Shown: positions 32,839 to 41,275 of the stretch, piece by piece | How the letters are laid out: each line of letters begins with the position of its first letter | Position numbering within the stretch: position 1 is the stretch's first letter | Source of the DNA: CANGTU01 sp046336655 | GTDB taxonomy: Bacteria > Bacteroidota > Bacteroidia > Flavobacteriales_D > Sanyastnellaceae | NCBI GenBank assembly: GCA_046336655.1 | Contig: JBKDGH010000078.1 | Span: forward strand, 37,495-101,494 | Length of the DNA: 64,000 nt | Direction of reading: 5' to 3' | Notes under the pieces: generated by a model | The model's input: the letters and a program-made list of their open reading frames with translations, nothing else | Told to the model about the DNA's origin: nothing | Databases searched by the model: none | Translations under genes and position numbers: made by a program

Positions 32839-35800
32839 CTACCTGGTCAGCGTAATATTCCCGACTTTCTCGTACGCATCGCTGTTGAAGCCTTTGATTT
32901 TCGCCACATAGCTGTACACTCCGTCCGGCACGAAATGCTGGCCGGCGCCTTTAAAATCACCCATCCATACTTTGGTGATGTCATTGGTAGAAAAGACAAT
33001 TTCACCCCAGCGGTTGAAAATGTTCAGTTCGAATTCCATTACGGATGAGCCAACCACTGCAAAGACATCATTGATGCCGTCGTTGTTTGGGGTAAAGGTG
33101 TTCGGGATGTAGATCTGCGGAGGGGCTACAACGGTGAAGAATGCATTGTCCGTGCATCCGATTCCATTCACAACGGTATGCCATACGGTGTAGCTGTCCA
33201 GTCCATCGAAAAGATGAATAAAGGACTCTTCAGTAGAAGTGGTACCGTCGCCGAGATCCCACATGTATACACAGTCATCGCATTCCGGGGATGGCATTGC
33301 GGTGAACTGGTATTCGTTTTCGCTGAGGAGAGTTGCAGCAAATCCTGCTTCAAGCGGACGCACTTCTACAAACACCTCATCTTCGATGGTTTTGCCGCAT
33401 TGATCAGTGGCAATCACGGTATATGTGCCGGAGTTGATCATGTTGGAGAGGAATAACTCATTGCCCACGCTTCCGGTAGTTTCCCACAGGTAGGTGAAGC
33501 CACCTTCACCTCCACCGGCCAGTGCCCATAATTCAGCCACTCCGAATTGGCAAATGCTGGTATCTGCTGATACTTCGATAGTGAGCGGAATATCCGGAAT
33601 GAAAATGGTGACCACATCGGTGGCCTGCATGCCGCAGGCATCCGTTACGAGCACATTCACATCCACGGTTTCGAAAGACTGAATAGTGAAAGCGGGAGCA
33701 GTTCCCTCAATCTGTCCGAGAACAGACCACTCAAAGGTGTTGCCACCGCTTCCTCCGCTGATGCCTGCGGTGAGTTCAGTATCATCGAGGCACGATGCGA
33801 AGATGTCATCACCGAGTTCGACGAAGATTTCGGGGTTTTCGATTGTTACAGTCACTGCATCGGTGGCTTCCGCGCCGCAGGCATCACTCACCTGCAAGTT
33901 CACCTGAGTGCTGACGTCAGAACTGTAGTTGAGTGTGGCCTGTGTTCCGAGAGTGGTGCCGTTATTGGTCCACTGGTACTGGAACCCGCCGCTTCCGCCA
34001 CTGATGACCGGGGCGAAGTTGAAGTTGGTTGCACAGGTTCCTGTGACTGCATCCACCAGATCGATGTTTATCGGAGGGCTGTCAATAGTGATGGGAATGG
34101 TCACCGTTTCGTTTTGTCCGCAGTTATCCCCCACGCTGAGCACGAGGGTCCCGGGTTCGCTCACCACACCGTCGTAGATATTATCCCAGTCACTCCAGTC
34201 AGTGATTCCATTGAGAGTCCAGGTATAGAAGTAGGGCGCCTGACCGCCACTCACTGCGGCATTGACGATAAACACCTGATTGCAGGGCGCTACAATTTCA
34301 TCCGGTACATCGATGACCAGTGGGGGTACATTCAGACTCACATCAATGACATCAGTAGCGGTCAGTCCGCAGGCATCGGTGAGCGACACGGTCACTTCCC
34401 CCGGGCCATTCCATGAGCTATACCACAACTGGTTGAGGAATCCGAAGAGGTTGTTTCCGTTTGCGTCGGTCCAGGTATAGGTGTACGGCTGATTGCCTCC
34501 GCTGCCCGTCGCTGTAATCACCACTTGCTCGTTGCAATTGATGGTGACGCCTGAGCCGTTGTCAATAGAAACGGCGAGAGGATCAAACACAAGGATGTTC
34601 ACCAGAAACTGAGCATCATCACTGGGCATTCCGCAGGTATCGCTGACGGTCAGGAAGTAGCTGGTTTGCGAAATGGGCGCTACCTCGATTTCCGGGGTGT
34701 CTTCCCCCGTACTCCATTCGTAGTGAAAGTTGCCGTATCCGCCGGTGATATTGGGCACCAGCACGGTGGATGCACCAAGACAGATTTCGGTATCGTAGCC
34801 CTCCACGACCAGAGGAGCTGGTTCGTCATCGATCCAGAACTGGAAGTTGGAAACCAATCCGGAGCCGTTGCACGCCGCCAGGTTGAGAATGTCCATGTTC
34901 ACGAGTTCCTGTCCTTCGGTAAGCCCGTCCTCGAAGGCATCCAGCTCAAACGATACGGACGCTACGCCAACCGGGAAGACGATGGTATCAGGCAGCGCAC
35001 TGTAGTCGATACCCATGGTGGCATCACCGCCCCAGGTGACCACGACCATGTCTTCAACATCGAGACTGGATACCGCAGCGCGGGTAAAGGTGATGGAAGC
35101 CTCGCCACAGTCTTCATACAGGGTATTTACATCCGGAGGTCCTACATTGATGGTGAGGTCCACATCCACCACAGAGTTGGATGCAAAAGAGCCTTCTTCC
35201 AGCACCACAATGGATTCAAGAGCTGTATCGCTTCCATCCGCAATGGCCAGCTTGATGTGGTAGGTGAGGCCGCACTGCACGAGGTACATGGCTTCCAGCA
35301 CCACAGTATATCCGTTGATGGAGATATTGGTGTTGCCGGGATTGTCGATGTAGTAATCGGAGTTCAGCACGTTGTTCACTGAACTGATGGTAATCGGCAG
35401 GGGCGGGTTGGTATTGGGTAATTGGGCGATGTTTACTGCACCTCCCGGAAAGCCGGCCGGTGAATCGTAGGGGCCGGTGATACCCGGGCCGCTGAGGAGA
35501 AATGCGAAGATGTCATTGTAGCCCGTATTCACCCAGGTCAGGTATTCATCCGATCCGAAAATGTAGTTGAATCGCAGGGTGTCACCGGTTGGGATGAAGT
35601 CGAACTCCAGAACGCTGAGATCGTTTACGCTCCCCACTCCAAAATTCTGACCGATGAGCGGGGGAACGGAATTGGCTATGGTGAGCAGATCGGGATCGCC
35701 ACTGACCGCGCAATTGCCCTCCCAGATGCCCAGAAAGGGGCTGGGAACTTCCACGTTACGCACATGATCGGTACTCAGGATCACGCCTCCGTCAATTCCG

Positions 35801-36000
35801 AGATTGACGCTTTCACCTCCCTGCAGATAACCGACTTGGTTGAGGCATCCTGTGAAGGAGATGTTGGTCGCCTGAATTCCGCTTCCGAGCAGGACATCCT
35901 GCACATACGCTTCGATGGCCAGAGAGTCAACAATAATTTGCGCCCGAAATGGCATCGCTGACAAAACGGCGATACTGAGCAGCAGGTGAGTGCATTTCAT
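32839..36000 (-). CDS. Large T9SS type B cargo protein with choice-of-anchor L and PKD/Ig-like repeats
   Basis: 1053 residues. Signal peptide about 1-21. A choice-of-anchor L domain (about 22-270) contains GGVILSTDHV, FDFIPTGDTLRFNYIFGSDEY and the NDIFAFLLSGPGI segment. Next is a Calx-beta-like module (about 280-400: ASITFTRAAVSS, GIDYSALPDTIVFPVG), then about six immunoglobulin/SprB-like repeats of roughly 85 residues, each with SGGxxPYxYTW-type and VSDACG-type motifs, and a PKD domain (YMWDLGDGTTSTEES, about 890-960). The end is a gliding-motility type B sorting domain: IYIPNTFTPNNDGINDVFA and LNIFNRWGEIVFST. It is exported by the type IX system and probably works as a surface adhesin. Single gene with its own terminator. 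Confidence 0.93.
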   Translation of the reverse strand: MKCTHLLLSIAVLSAMPFRAQIIVDSLAIEAYVQDVLLGSGIQATNISFTGCLNQVGYLQGGESVNLGIDGGVILSTDHVRNVEVPSPFLGIWEGNCAVSGDPDLLTIANSVPPLIGQNFGVGSVNDLSVLEFDFIPTGDTLRFNYIFGSDEYLTWVNTGYNDIFAFLLSGPGITGPYDSPAGFPGGAVNIAQLPNTNPPLPITISSVNNVLNSDYYIDNPGNTNISINGYTVVLEAMYLVQCGLTYHIKLAIADGSDTALESIVVLEEGSFASNSVVDVDLTINVGPPDVNTLYEDCGEASITFTRAAVSSLDVEDMVVVTWGGDATMGIDYSALPDTIVFPVGVASVSFELDAFEDGLTEGQELVNMDILNLAACNGSGLVSNFQFWIDDEPAPLVVEGYDTEICLGASTVLVPNITGGYGNFHYEWSTGEDTPEIEVAPISQTSYFLTVSDTCGMPSDDAQFLVNILVFDPLAVSIDNGSGVTINCNEQVVITATGSGGNQPYTYTWTDANGNNLFGFLNQLWYSSWNGPGEVTVSLTDACGLTATDVIDVSLNVPPLVIDVPDEIVAPCNQVFIVNAAVSGGQAPYFYTWTLNGITDWSDWDNIYDGVVSEPGTLVLSVGDNCGQNETVTIPITIDSPPINIDLVDAVTGTCATNFNFAPVISGGSGGFQYQWTNNGTTLGTQATLNYSSDVSTQVNLQVSDACGAEATDAVTVTIENPEIFVELGDDIFASCLDDTELTAGISGGSGGNTFEWSVLGQIEGTAPAFTIQSFETVDVNVLVTDACGMQATDVVTIFIPDIPLTIEVSADTSICQFGVAELWALAGGGEGGFTYLWETTGSVGNELFLSNMINSGTYTVIATDQCGKTIEDEVFVEVRPLEAGFAATLLSENEYQFTAMPSPECDDCVYMWDLGDGTTSTEESFIHLFDGLDSYTVWHTVVNGIGCTDNAFFTVVAPPQIYIPNTFTPNNDGINDVFAVVGSSVMEFELNIFNRWGEIVFSTNDITKVWMGDFKGAGQHFVPDGVYSYVAKIKGFNSDAYEKVGNITLTR

Positions 36001-36083
36001 GGTAAGAGATTCAATATTCCTGAGACCCCGAAGTTAATGCGCTGGTTGCATGAACAGGAATGAATTTTTAAGCATCTCCGAGC

Positions 36084-36091
36084 TACTTTTG
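36084..36091 (+). promoter_or_regulatory. Bacteroidota -7 promoter box upstream of methyltransferase
   Basis: TACTTTTG is an exact TAnnTTTG match ending 22 bp before the ATG at 36114. An in-frame GTG at 36096 would lie at or before the expected transcription start. Confidence 0.55.
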
Positions 36092-36113
36092 AAGGGTGAA
36101 AAACGCTTCCGCC

Positions 36114-36827
36114 ATGCCCTTGCCTTTTGATCCTGCAGACCTTCTCGGGTATGCGCTGCGGGATTATTTTATAAACGGAACAGATGTTCCGGTAAAAGTG
36201 TGGATAAACGGCCGGCGGGATGAGGACCTGATGCCCTCGTTGTTTTTCAGAAACTACCGCCACATGCGCGCCTGGGATCGACAGGCGCTGCGCATGGCCA
36301 AAGGCAGTGTACTGGATGCAGGAGCAGGCTCCGGCGGGCATAGCTTGATTTTGCAAGGAAGAGGAATGGATGTCACCGCGGTTGAACGGTCACCCGCATC
36401 TTGTGAAGTAATGCGGTTGCGCGGTGTGCAGCGGGTGATTCAGGAAAACCTGTTAGACCTCCGGGGAATTCCGTTCGATACTATTCTCATGCTGATGAAC
36501 GGGCTCGGGATGGCAGGCACTGAAAAGGAAACCCTGAAGTTGTTTCGCCATCTGCGGAAAATGCTCACCAAAGGAGGGCAGATCATAGGCGATTCCACGG
36601 ATATTCTCTACTCCAGAATGGATTCTTTGGCAGGCTTTCTCCAGGGAAATACCTACTACGGAGAGGTGGAGTTCCGTCTTGAATATCGCGGAGTCAAGGG
36701 AACACCGTTTCGCTGGCTGTACCTCGACCCCGCATTGCTGGCAGAGCTTTCCGACAAAGCCGGGCTGCACTGCGAAATTGTCCAGCGGAGCAAGGATTTT
36801 CACTACCTCGCCCGGCTGACCGCGTAA
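36114..36827 (+). CDS. Class I SAM-dependent methyltransferase
   Basis: 237 residues from the ATG at 36114. A GTG at 36096 would add six residues but sits only 4 bp after a promoter box, so it is disfavoured. The SAM-binding motif I is GSVLDAGAGSGGHSLIL at about 63-79, followed by the acidic motif II (DVTAVERSPASCEVM), and a post-motif stretch FDTILMLMNGLGMAG. After that come a KMLTKGGQIIGDSTD loop and a C-terminal beta hairpin. The protein should transfer a methyl group from S-adenosylmethionine; the substrate is unknown. It ends 2 bp from the stop of the convergent sigma factor gene. Confidence 0.88.
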   Translation: MPLPFDPADLLGYALRDYFINGTDVPVKVWINGRRDEDLMPSLFFRNYRHMRAWDRQALRMAKGSVLDAGAGSGGHSLILQGRGMDVTAVERSPASCEVMRLRGVQRVIQENLLDLRGIPFDTILMLMNGLGMAGTEKETLKLFRHLRKMLTKGGQIIGDSTDILYSRMDSLAGFLQGNTYYGEVEFRLEYRGVKGTPFRWLYLDPALLAELSDKAGLHCEIVQRSKDFHYLARLTA

Positions 36828-36829
36828 CC

Positions 36830-37330
36830 TCAGCGAAGGTCTTTCAGGTCTTCCATCAGGCGCTTGCGGGCGTGGAAGATGCGGCTTTTCACCGTTCCCA
36901 TCGGAATGCCCATCGAATCCGCGATTTCGTCGTAGTGAAATCCATCCAGAAAGAGCTGAAAGGGAGTGCGGAACTCGTACGTCAGGCTTGCAATGGCGCG
37001 GTTGATGTCCTTCTCATTCAGACGCGTACTCACAAGGTCTTCCGATACCTTACCGTAGTTCAGGTAATACTGATTGTTGGTTTGGTCGGTGATGGTGTTG
37101 CGCAATTTCTTCCGCTTGTAGTTATTGATGAAGATGTTCCGCATGATGGTGAACAGCCATCCTTTGAAGTTGGTGCCATCCTGAAAGTGATCCTTGTAGC
37201 GGAGGGCTTTCACCATGGTATCCTGGAGAAGGTCTTCAGCATCCTCCACGTTACGGGTAAAGTTGTAGGCAAATCCCTTCAGATACTTCGCATTGCTGGT
37301 CAGCAGGTTGTTGAATTCCAGGGTGCTCAT
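36830..37330 (-). CDS. ECF-type RNA polymerase sigma factor (MerR-linked type)
   Basis: 166 residues. Region 2 is seen in FAYNFTRNVEDAEDLLQDTMVKAL and GWLFTIMRNIFINNYKRKK; region 4 in FRTPFQLFLDGFHYDEIADSMGIPMGTVKSRIFHARKRLMEDL. This subtype, without a linked anti-sigma gene, is the one that in many Flavobacteriia lies directly downstream of a B12-type MerR regulator and ahead of carotenoid genes (my recollection of family context). Here the MerR gene is indeed upstream on the same strand, but downstream lies a convergent methyltransferase instead of phytoene genes. A perfect inverted repeat sits 17 bp before its start codon and may be the MerR operator. Confidence 0.9.
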   Translation of the reverse strand: MSTLEFNNLLTSNAKYLKGFAYNFTRNVEDAEDLLQDTMVKALRYKDHFQDGTNFKGWLFTIMRNIFINNYKRKKLRNTITDQTNNQYYLNYGKVSEDLVSTRLNEKDINRAIASLTYEFRTPFQLFLDGFHYDEIADSMGIPMGTVKSRIFHARKRLMEDLKDLR

Positions 37331-37346
37331 GGTGATTTGGGGTTGT

Positions 37347-37378
37347 TTGTTTAATAATTCGTGTCAAATATTAAACAA
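37347..37378 (-). promoter_or_regulatory. Perfect 10-bp inverted repeat, candidate MerR operator and promoter of the sigma gene
   Basis: TTGTTTAATA at 37347-37356 and its exact reverse complement TATTAAACAA at 37369-37378 are separated by 12 bp. On the minus strand, toward the sigma gene, the right arm overlaps a promoter-like TAATATTTG that has TTTG about 19 bp upstream. A further TTTTTGTTTAAC copy of the half-site occurs at 37397-37408. The placement within the promoter, between a MerR regulator and the sigma gene, suggests repressor binding. The 12-bp spacer leaves centre-to-centre distance near two helical turns, suited to two dimers or one tetramer as in CarH-type proteins. Confidence 0.6.
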
Positions 37379-37430
37379 GAAACGCCCCAAGCCAAATTTT
37401 TGTTTAACTAATTCCATAAAAAAAGTAAAC

Positions 37431-37453
37431 AAAAAATGGAAGGCTGACCTTCC
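37431..37453 (-). terminator. Intrinsic terminator of the MerR-type regulator gene
   Basis: GGAAGG / CCTTCC six-base-pair stem with CTGA loop (37438-37453), followed on the minus strand by ATTTTTTG and a further T-rich stretch. It is 33 bp past the stop of the regulator gene, so regulator and sigma factor are probably separate transcripts. Confidence 0.7.
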
Positions 37454-37485
37454 GTTTCTATAAAACATTTAAAATGAGTGTGATA

Positions 37486-38370
37486 TCAGATTTCGCGGAT
37501 CATGTCCTCGACTCCCTGATAGAGGGTGATCACCGATGGATCAGGTGACTTGATGCCAATCAGATTATTGCCGGTAAGGTGAAATGTGCATCCGGTGGTC
37601 TCAAACCGCTGAACAATCTTCTTCATGTAGTCCGGAAGGAGAACCGGTGAAGGATTGGTGGTGAAAATGGACACGAAGTCGACATCGCCCAGACGCTGAT
37701 ACACCTGCGTGAGGTCATCCAGCGGGACAGACTGTCCAAGGAAAATGGTGCGCCTGCCTTTTTTCTTTAGAATATAGTTGAGCATCAAAAGAGACAGCTC
37801 ATGAATCTCCAGGTCCGGTAAAAACATCACAAGCGGGCGGCCGGTGGGAGTAATGGACTTGCTGATCTGTTCTGTGAGAGCAAAGATTTTCTGGCGAATC
37901 AGCGCAGATATGAAGTGCTCCTGGGCCGGGCAAATCACGTTTGCCTGCCAGAGAATTCCGATTTGCCGGAGAAACGGCATCAGTACATCACGATAGGTAT
38001 TTTCTAACCCAATCTCTTCTACTTGTGCGTCAATTACCGTATGAAAGAGCGGCTCGTCATAATTGAGCATAGAAATCTTCAGCGCGTGAAGCACATGGTG
38101 TTCCCGCTGATCAGCAAGAGCGCGTTCATTAACGGCCGAGCGGATATCGTCCTCCGACATACCCGCGATCTGGCTGATTTTGAATCCGCAATTAATCAGC
38201 AGGCTGACATTCAGCAAAAACTTGAGGTCCTGGTCGGTATACTTTCGGATGTTGGTTCCCGTACGGTCAGGCGAAAGCAAGCCATACCGCTGCTCCCATA
38301 TCCTGATGGTATGGGCCTTTATCCCGGTGTAGTTCTCCAGGTCCTTGATGGAAAACTCTTGCATTCTCAT
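37486..38370 (-). CDS. MerR-family regulator with B12-binding domain (CarH/LitR-like photoreceptor type)
   Basis: 294 residues (or 292 from the ATG at 38364). MerR helix-turn-helix at 5-75 (FSIKDLENYTGIKAHTIRIWEQRYGLL). The C-terminal part has the methionine-synthase-like cap plus B12 fold: Trp141 and Glu151-His152 form the Wx9EH signature of light-sensing CarH proteins, and Glu188-x-His190 provides the lower axial histidine. The glycine of the usual ExHxxG motif is Ser193. CarH-type proteins bind adenosylcobalamin, assemble as tetramers on DNA in the dark and release it in light. Light-controlled repression of the adjacent sigma gene is inferred. Some relatives bind no B12; the residues here favour binding. 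Confidence 0.88.
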   Translation of the reverse strand: MRMQEFSIKDLENYTGIKAHTIRIWEQRYGLLSPDRTGTNIRKYTDQDLKFLLNVSLLINCGFKISQIAGMSEDDIRSAVNERALADQREHHVLHALKISMLNYDEPLFHTVIDAQVEEIGLENTYRDVLMPFLRQIGILWQANVICPAQEHFISALIRQKIFALTEQISKSITPTGRPLVMFLPDLEIHELSLLMLNYILKKKGRRTIFLGQSVPLDDLTQVYQRLGDVDFVSIFTTNPSPVLLPDYMKKIVQRFETTGCTFHLTGNNLIGIKSPDPSVITLYQGVEDMIREI

Positions 38371-38478
38371 TGGTTCACAGTTCGAAACAAGAGTAGAACA
38401 TCAGTTCGTCGCGGAATGTTCATGGTCATCCCCGTTCTGGTCTATCCTGCATTACCTTCGTCGCCGCAAACATCAGAT

Positions 38479-39483
38479 ATGGTAAGGGTTGCAATCATCG
38501 GGTACGGCTACTGGGGTCCTAACCTCGTCCGGAACTTCGCCGCGTTGCCGGATGCGCAGGTCACCCGCGTAGCCGATCTCAGGCAGGAACGCCTCGATCT
38601 GGCAAAAAAGAATTACCCCAATGTGTATACAACCCAGGACATTGACAGCCTGTTTACCGATCCGGAAGTGGATGCGGTAGTCATCGCCACGCCGGTGTTC
38701 ACCCATTTTCCTTTGGCCAAAAAGGCGCTCGAACACGGCAAGCATGTGCTGCTCGAAAAGCCAATGACGGATACCGTTGCGCACGCAGAGGAGCTTATAT
38801 CGCTGGCTGATAAAAAAGGCCTGCTCCTGATGGTGGATCACACATTCCTCTACACGCCCTCTGTGCGCAAGATGAAATCCCTGATTGAGTCCGGTGGCAT
38901 TGGCCGTGTGAAGTATTTCGATTCCACGCGCATCAACCTCGGACTGATTCAGCAGGATGTGAATGTGCTGTGGGACCTCGCACCACATGATATTTCCATT
39001 CTGGATTACCTCATTGAAGACCGTCCCGTCAGCGTAAATGCCACAGGAGTCAGCCACATTCACAACGGCATTGAGAACATTGCTTACCTGACAGTCAACT
39101 TCGCATCCGATGTGGTTGCGCATTTCAGTTGTTCGTGGTCATCTCCGGTGAAAATCCGCATGATGCTCATCGGAGGCGATTCAAAGATGATCGTATTCAA
39201 CGACATGGAGCCCACGGAGAAGATCCGGATTTATGATACGGCCCACAGCGTGAGCACGGATGAAGAGAAGCAGCGCATCCTTGTGGATTACCGCGTGGGG
39301 GATGTGTTCATTCCCAAACTTGGAAACGCTGAAGCACTCAGCGGAATGGCGGCGGATTATGTACAGTGCATTTTAAAAGGAGGCACGCCGGTGTCGAGTC
39401 GGTATTCGGGGCTGAGCACGGTGAAGATCCTTGAAGCTGCGCAAAAGAGCATCAAGTCGGGAGGAGTTGAGGTGCTTATTTAA
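38479..39483 (+). CDS. Gfo/Idh/MocA family oxidoreductase (sugar dehydrogenase)
   Basis: 334 residues from the ATG at 38479; the open frame extends further upstream only in antisense to the MerR gene. The NAD-binding motif is IIGYGYWGPNLVRNF at 5-19, followed by VIATPVFTHFPLAKKALEHGKHVLLEKPMT with the catalytic-lysine EKP motif near 97. The C-terminal alpha/beta domain contains DLAPHDISILDYLI with the conserved histidine. Members of this type in glycan clusters oxidise a hydroxyl of a nucleotide sugar to a ketone before transamination. The next gene is a DegT aminotransferase (53 bp) and then a NeuD-like acyltransferase, the order used for making N-acetylated amino sugars (WbpB-E-D-like). Confidence 0.9.
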   Translation: MVRVAIIGYGYWGPNLVRNFAALPDAQVTRVADLRQERLDLAKKNYPNVYTTQDIDSLFTDPEVDAVVIATPVFTHFPLAKKALEHGKHVLLEKPMTDTVAHAEELISLADKKGLLLMVDHTFLYTPSVRKMKSLIESGGIGRVKYFDSTRINLGLIQQDVNVLWDLAPHDISILDYLIEDRPVSVNATGVSHIHNGIENIAYLTVNFASDVVAHFSCSWSSPVKIRMMLIGGDSKMIVFNDMEPTEKIRIYDTAHSVSTDEEKQRILVDYRVGDVFIPKLGNAEALSGMAADYVQCILKGGTPVSSRYSGLSTVKILEAAQKSIKSGGVEVLI

Positions 39484-39536
39484 TCAGCCCGCCATCACGA
39501 AAGAAGAGTGAATTATAGACAGCTAAAACCTCGCGA

Positions 39537-40655
39537 ATGACTGAATCTGCAGTTCTGGAAAAAATTCCCTGCCTCGATTTGAAGCGACAGCATGCTTCAG
39601 TGAAAGAGGAGATTTTCAAAGCCTTTGAAGAAGTGTATGCGCAAACCGCCTTTTCCGGCGGTCCCTGGGTGGAGCAATTTGAAGAGGAGTTTGCCTTGTT
39701 CACCGGGGCAAACTATGCCGTGGGTGTGAACAATGGCACCACCGCGCTTCATCTGGCGATGCTTGCGCTGGGCATTGGCCCGGGCGACGAGGTAATCGTT
39801 CCCGCCAACACCTTCATCGCTACGGCATGGGGTGTGTCCCACGCAGGCGCAACGCCTGTGTTTGTGGATTGCCGCCACGATACCTGGGAAATTGACGCGG
39901 AAAAAATTGAAGCTGCCATTACCTCAAAAACCAAAGCGGTGATTGGCGTGCATCTGTACGGTCAGCCGTTTGATATTGATGCCGTGTCGGCCATCTGCCG
40001 CCGCCACAACCTTTTCCTCGTGGAAGATGCGGCCCAGGCGCAGGGTGCCCGGTACAAAGGCGTCCGAGTAGGAGTTTTCGGCGAAATGGCGTGCTACAGT
40101 TTTTACCCCGGTAAAAATCTTGGAGCATGCGGCGAAGCAGGTGGTATAACCACTCAGAATGAAGCCTTTGCAAAGCATCTGCGCTCATTGCGCAATCACG
40201 GCAGCACGGTGCGCTATTATCACGATGAAATCGGCTACAACTACCGCATGGGGGGATTAGAAGGCGCATCGCTGCGCATCAAACTCAGGCACCTTCATGG
40301 ATGGAATGAACGTCGCCGGGCCATAGCCGCGCGTTACCACGAAGCAATCACCAATGCCGATGTGCGCCTGCAGGCTCAGCCGGAATGGGCCTCTTCCATC
40401 TATCACCTCTTCGTAGTAACTGTGGCAGACAGGGATGCATTCATTGTTCACCTGAACAAGCAAGAGATTTACCCTGCCCTGCACTATCCGGTGCCTTGCC
40501 ACCTTCAGAAAGCGTATCAGTCACTGGGCTACAAGCAGGGAGATTTCCCCAATTCGGAATACCTCGCGGCGCATTGCGTGTCGCTGCCCATGTTTGCAGA
40601 GCTTACTGACGAAGAAGTGGATCGCGTGATTCGCGCGGTGAATGCCTATACATGA
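39537..40655 (+). CDS. DegT/DnrJ/EryC1/StrS aminotransferase (first of two)
   Basis: 372 residues, PLP-dependent. Conserved blocks: CLDLKRQHASVKEEIFKAF, VGVNNGTTALHLAMLALGIGPGDEVIVPANTFIATAW near 62-98, LVEDAAQAQGARYKG near 160-174, and the PLP lysine K193 in FYPGKNLGACGEAG. It should transfer an amino group from glutamate to the keto-sugar made by the upstream oxidoreductase. The stop overlaps the start of the acyltransferase gene (ATGA), so the next step is coupled. The sugar is not determinable; a 3-amino sugar is the simplest reading. Confidence 0.93.
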   Translation: MTESAVLEKIPCLDLKRQHASVKEEIFKAFEEVYAQTAFSGGPWVEQFEEEFALFTGANYAVGVNNGTTALHLAMLALGIGPGDEVIVPANTFIATAWGVSHAGATPVFVDCRHDTWEIDAEKIEAAITSKTKAVIGVHLYGQPFDIDAVSAICRRHNLFLVEDAAQAQGARYKGVRVGVFGEMACYSFYPGKNLGACGEAGGITTQNEAFAKHLRSLRNHGSTVRYYHDEIGYNYRMGGLEGASLRIKLRHLHGWNERRRAIAARYHEAITNADVRLQAQPEWASSIYHLFVVTVADRDAFIVHLNKQEIYPALHYPVPCHLQKAYQSLGYKQGDFPNSEYLAAHCVSLPMFAELTDEEVDRVIRAVNAYT

Positions 40656-41275
40656 CACAGCTGCTGATTTTTCCGTGCAATGGCAACGGCATCGAAGCAC
40701 TCGACTGCCTTGGCCCCGGCATAGAATGCGTGGGGTTCATTGATGACACGCCCGAAAAGCAGGGTACTACTGCAGCCGGCGTGCCGGTCTTCAGCCGCAA
40801 GGCGCTGCAGGATTATCCCGATGCGGTGGTGCTTGCGGTGCCCGGCAGCCCGACGTCATTCCCGCAACGCGACGCGATCATTGCTTCACTGGAATTGCCT
40901 GCATCCCGCTTTGCGACGGTGATTCATCCCGGCGCTCATGTATCATCCGGTGCGGCGATCGGGTACAACGTGCTCATCATGGCCGGTGCGGTCATTACTT
41001 CGAATGCCCGGGTAGGCAATCATGTGTGCATGCTTCCGAACAGTGTGCTGCATCACGACAGTGTGATCGGAGATTACACGCTGGTAGGTTCTCAGGTGGT
41101 CATTGCGGGAAATACCGAGGTAGGGCGGAAGTGCTACATCGGCAGTGCAAGTTCACTGATCAACGGAATCCGCATCGGCGACCATAGTCTGGTCGGAATG
41201 GGGTCCAATGTGATCTGTTCGCTTCCCGAAAATTCGAAGGTTGTGGGCAATCCTGCTAAATTGCCCGGTCAATGA
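40652..41275 (+). CDS. NeuD/PglD-type sugar O- or N-acyltransferase
   Basis: 207 residues. N-terminal PglD-like nucleotide-sugar-binding domain (about 1-85, with GFIDDTPEKQG) and a C-terminal left-handed beta-helix of hexapeptide repeats (about 88-200: HPGAHVSSGAAIGYNVLIMAGAVITSNARVG and NSVLHHDSVIGDYTLVGSQVVIAGNTEVG). The ending MGSNVICSLPENSKVVGNPAK is typical of the family. It should acetylate or acylate an amino or hydroxyl group of the UDP-amino sugar. Overlap with both neighbours (ATGA on each side) places it inside one translationally coupled set. Confidence 0.9.
   Translation: MTQLLIFPCNGNGIEALDCLGPGIECVGFIDDTPEKQGTTAAGVPVFSRKALQDYPDAVVLAVPGSPTSFPQRDAIIASLELPASRFATVIHPGAHVSSGAAIGYNVLIMAGAVITSNARVGNHVCMLPNSVLHHDSVIGDYTLVGSQVVIAGNTEVGRKCYIGSASSLINGIRIGDHSLVGMGSNVICSLPENSKVVGNPAKLPGQ

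Noticed and set aside
34666..35382. Rightward frame of 238 codons inside the choice-of-anchor L gene
   Set aside because: Antisense to a strongly supported protein with clear domains; no recognisable motifs.
37397..37435. Second inverted repeat TTTTTGTTTAAC / GTAAACAAAAA as an operator
   Set aside because: Its right arm is also the T-tract of the MerR terminator and the arms do not match perfectly, so only the 37347-37378 repeat is proposed as an operator.
38023..38478. 152-codon upstream extension of the Gfo/Idh/MocA gene
   Set aside because: It is antisense to the MerR gene and lacks similarity; the NAD-binding motif begins right after the ATG at 38479.
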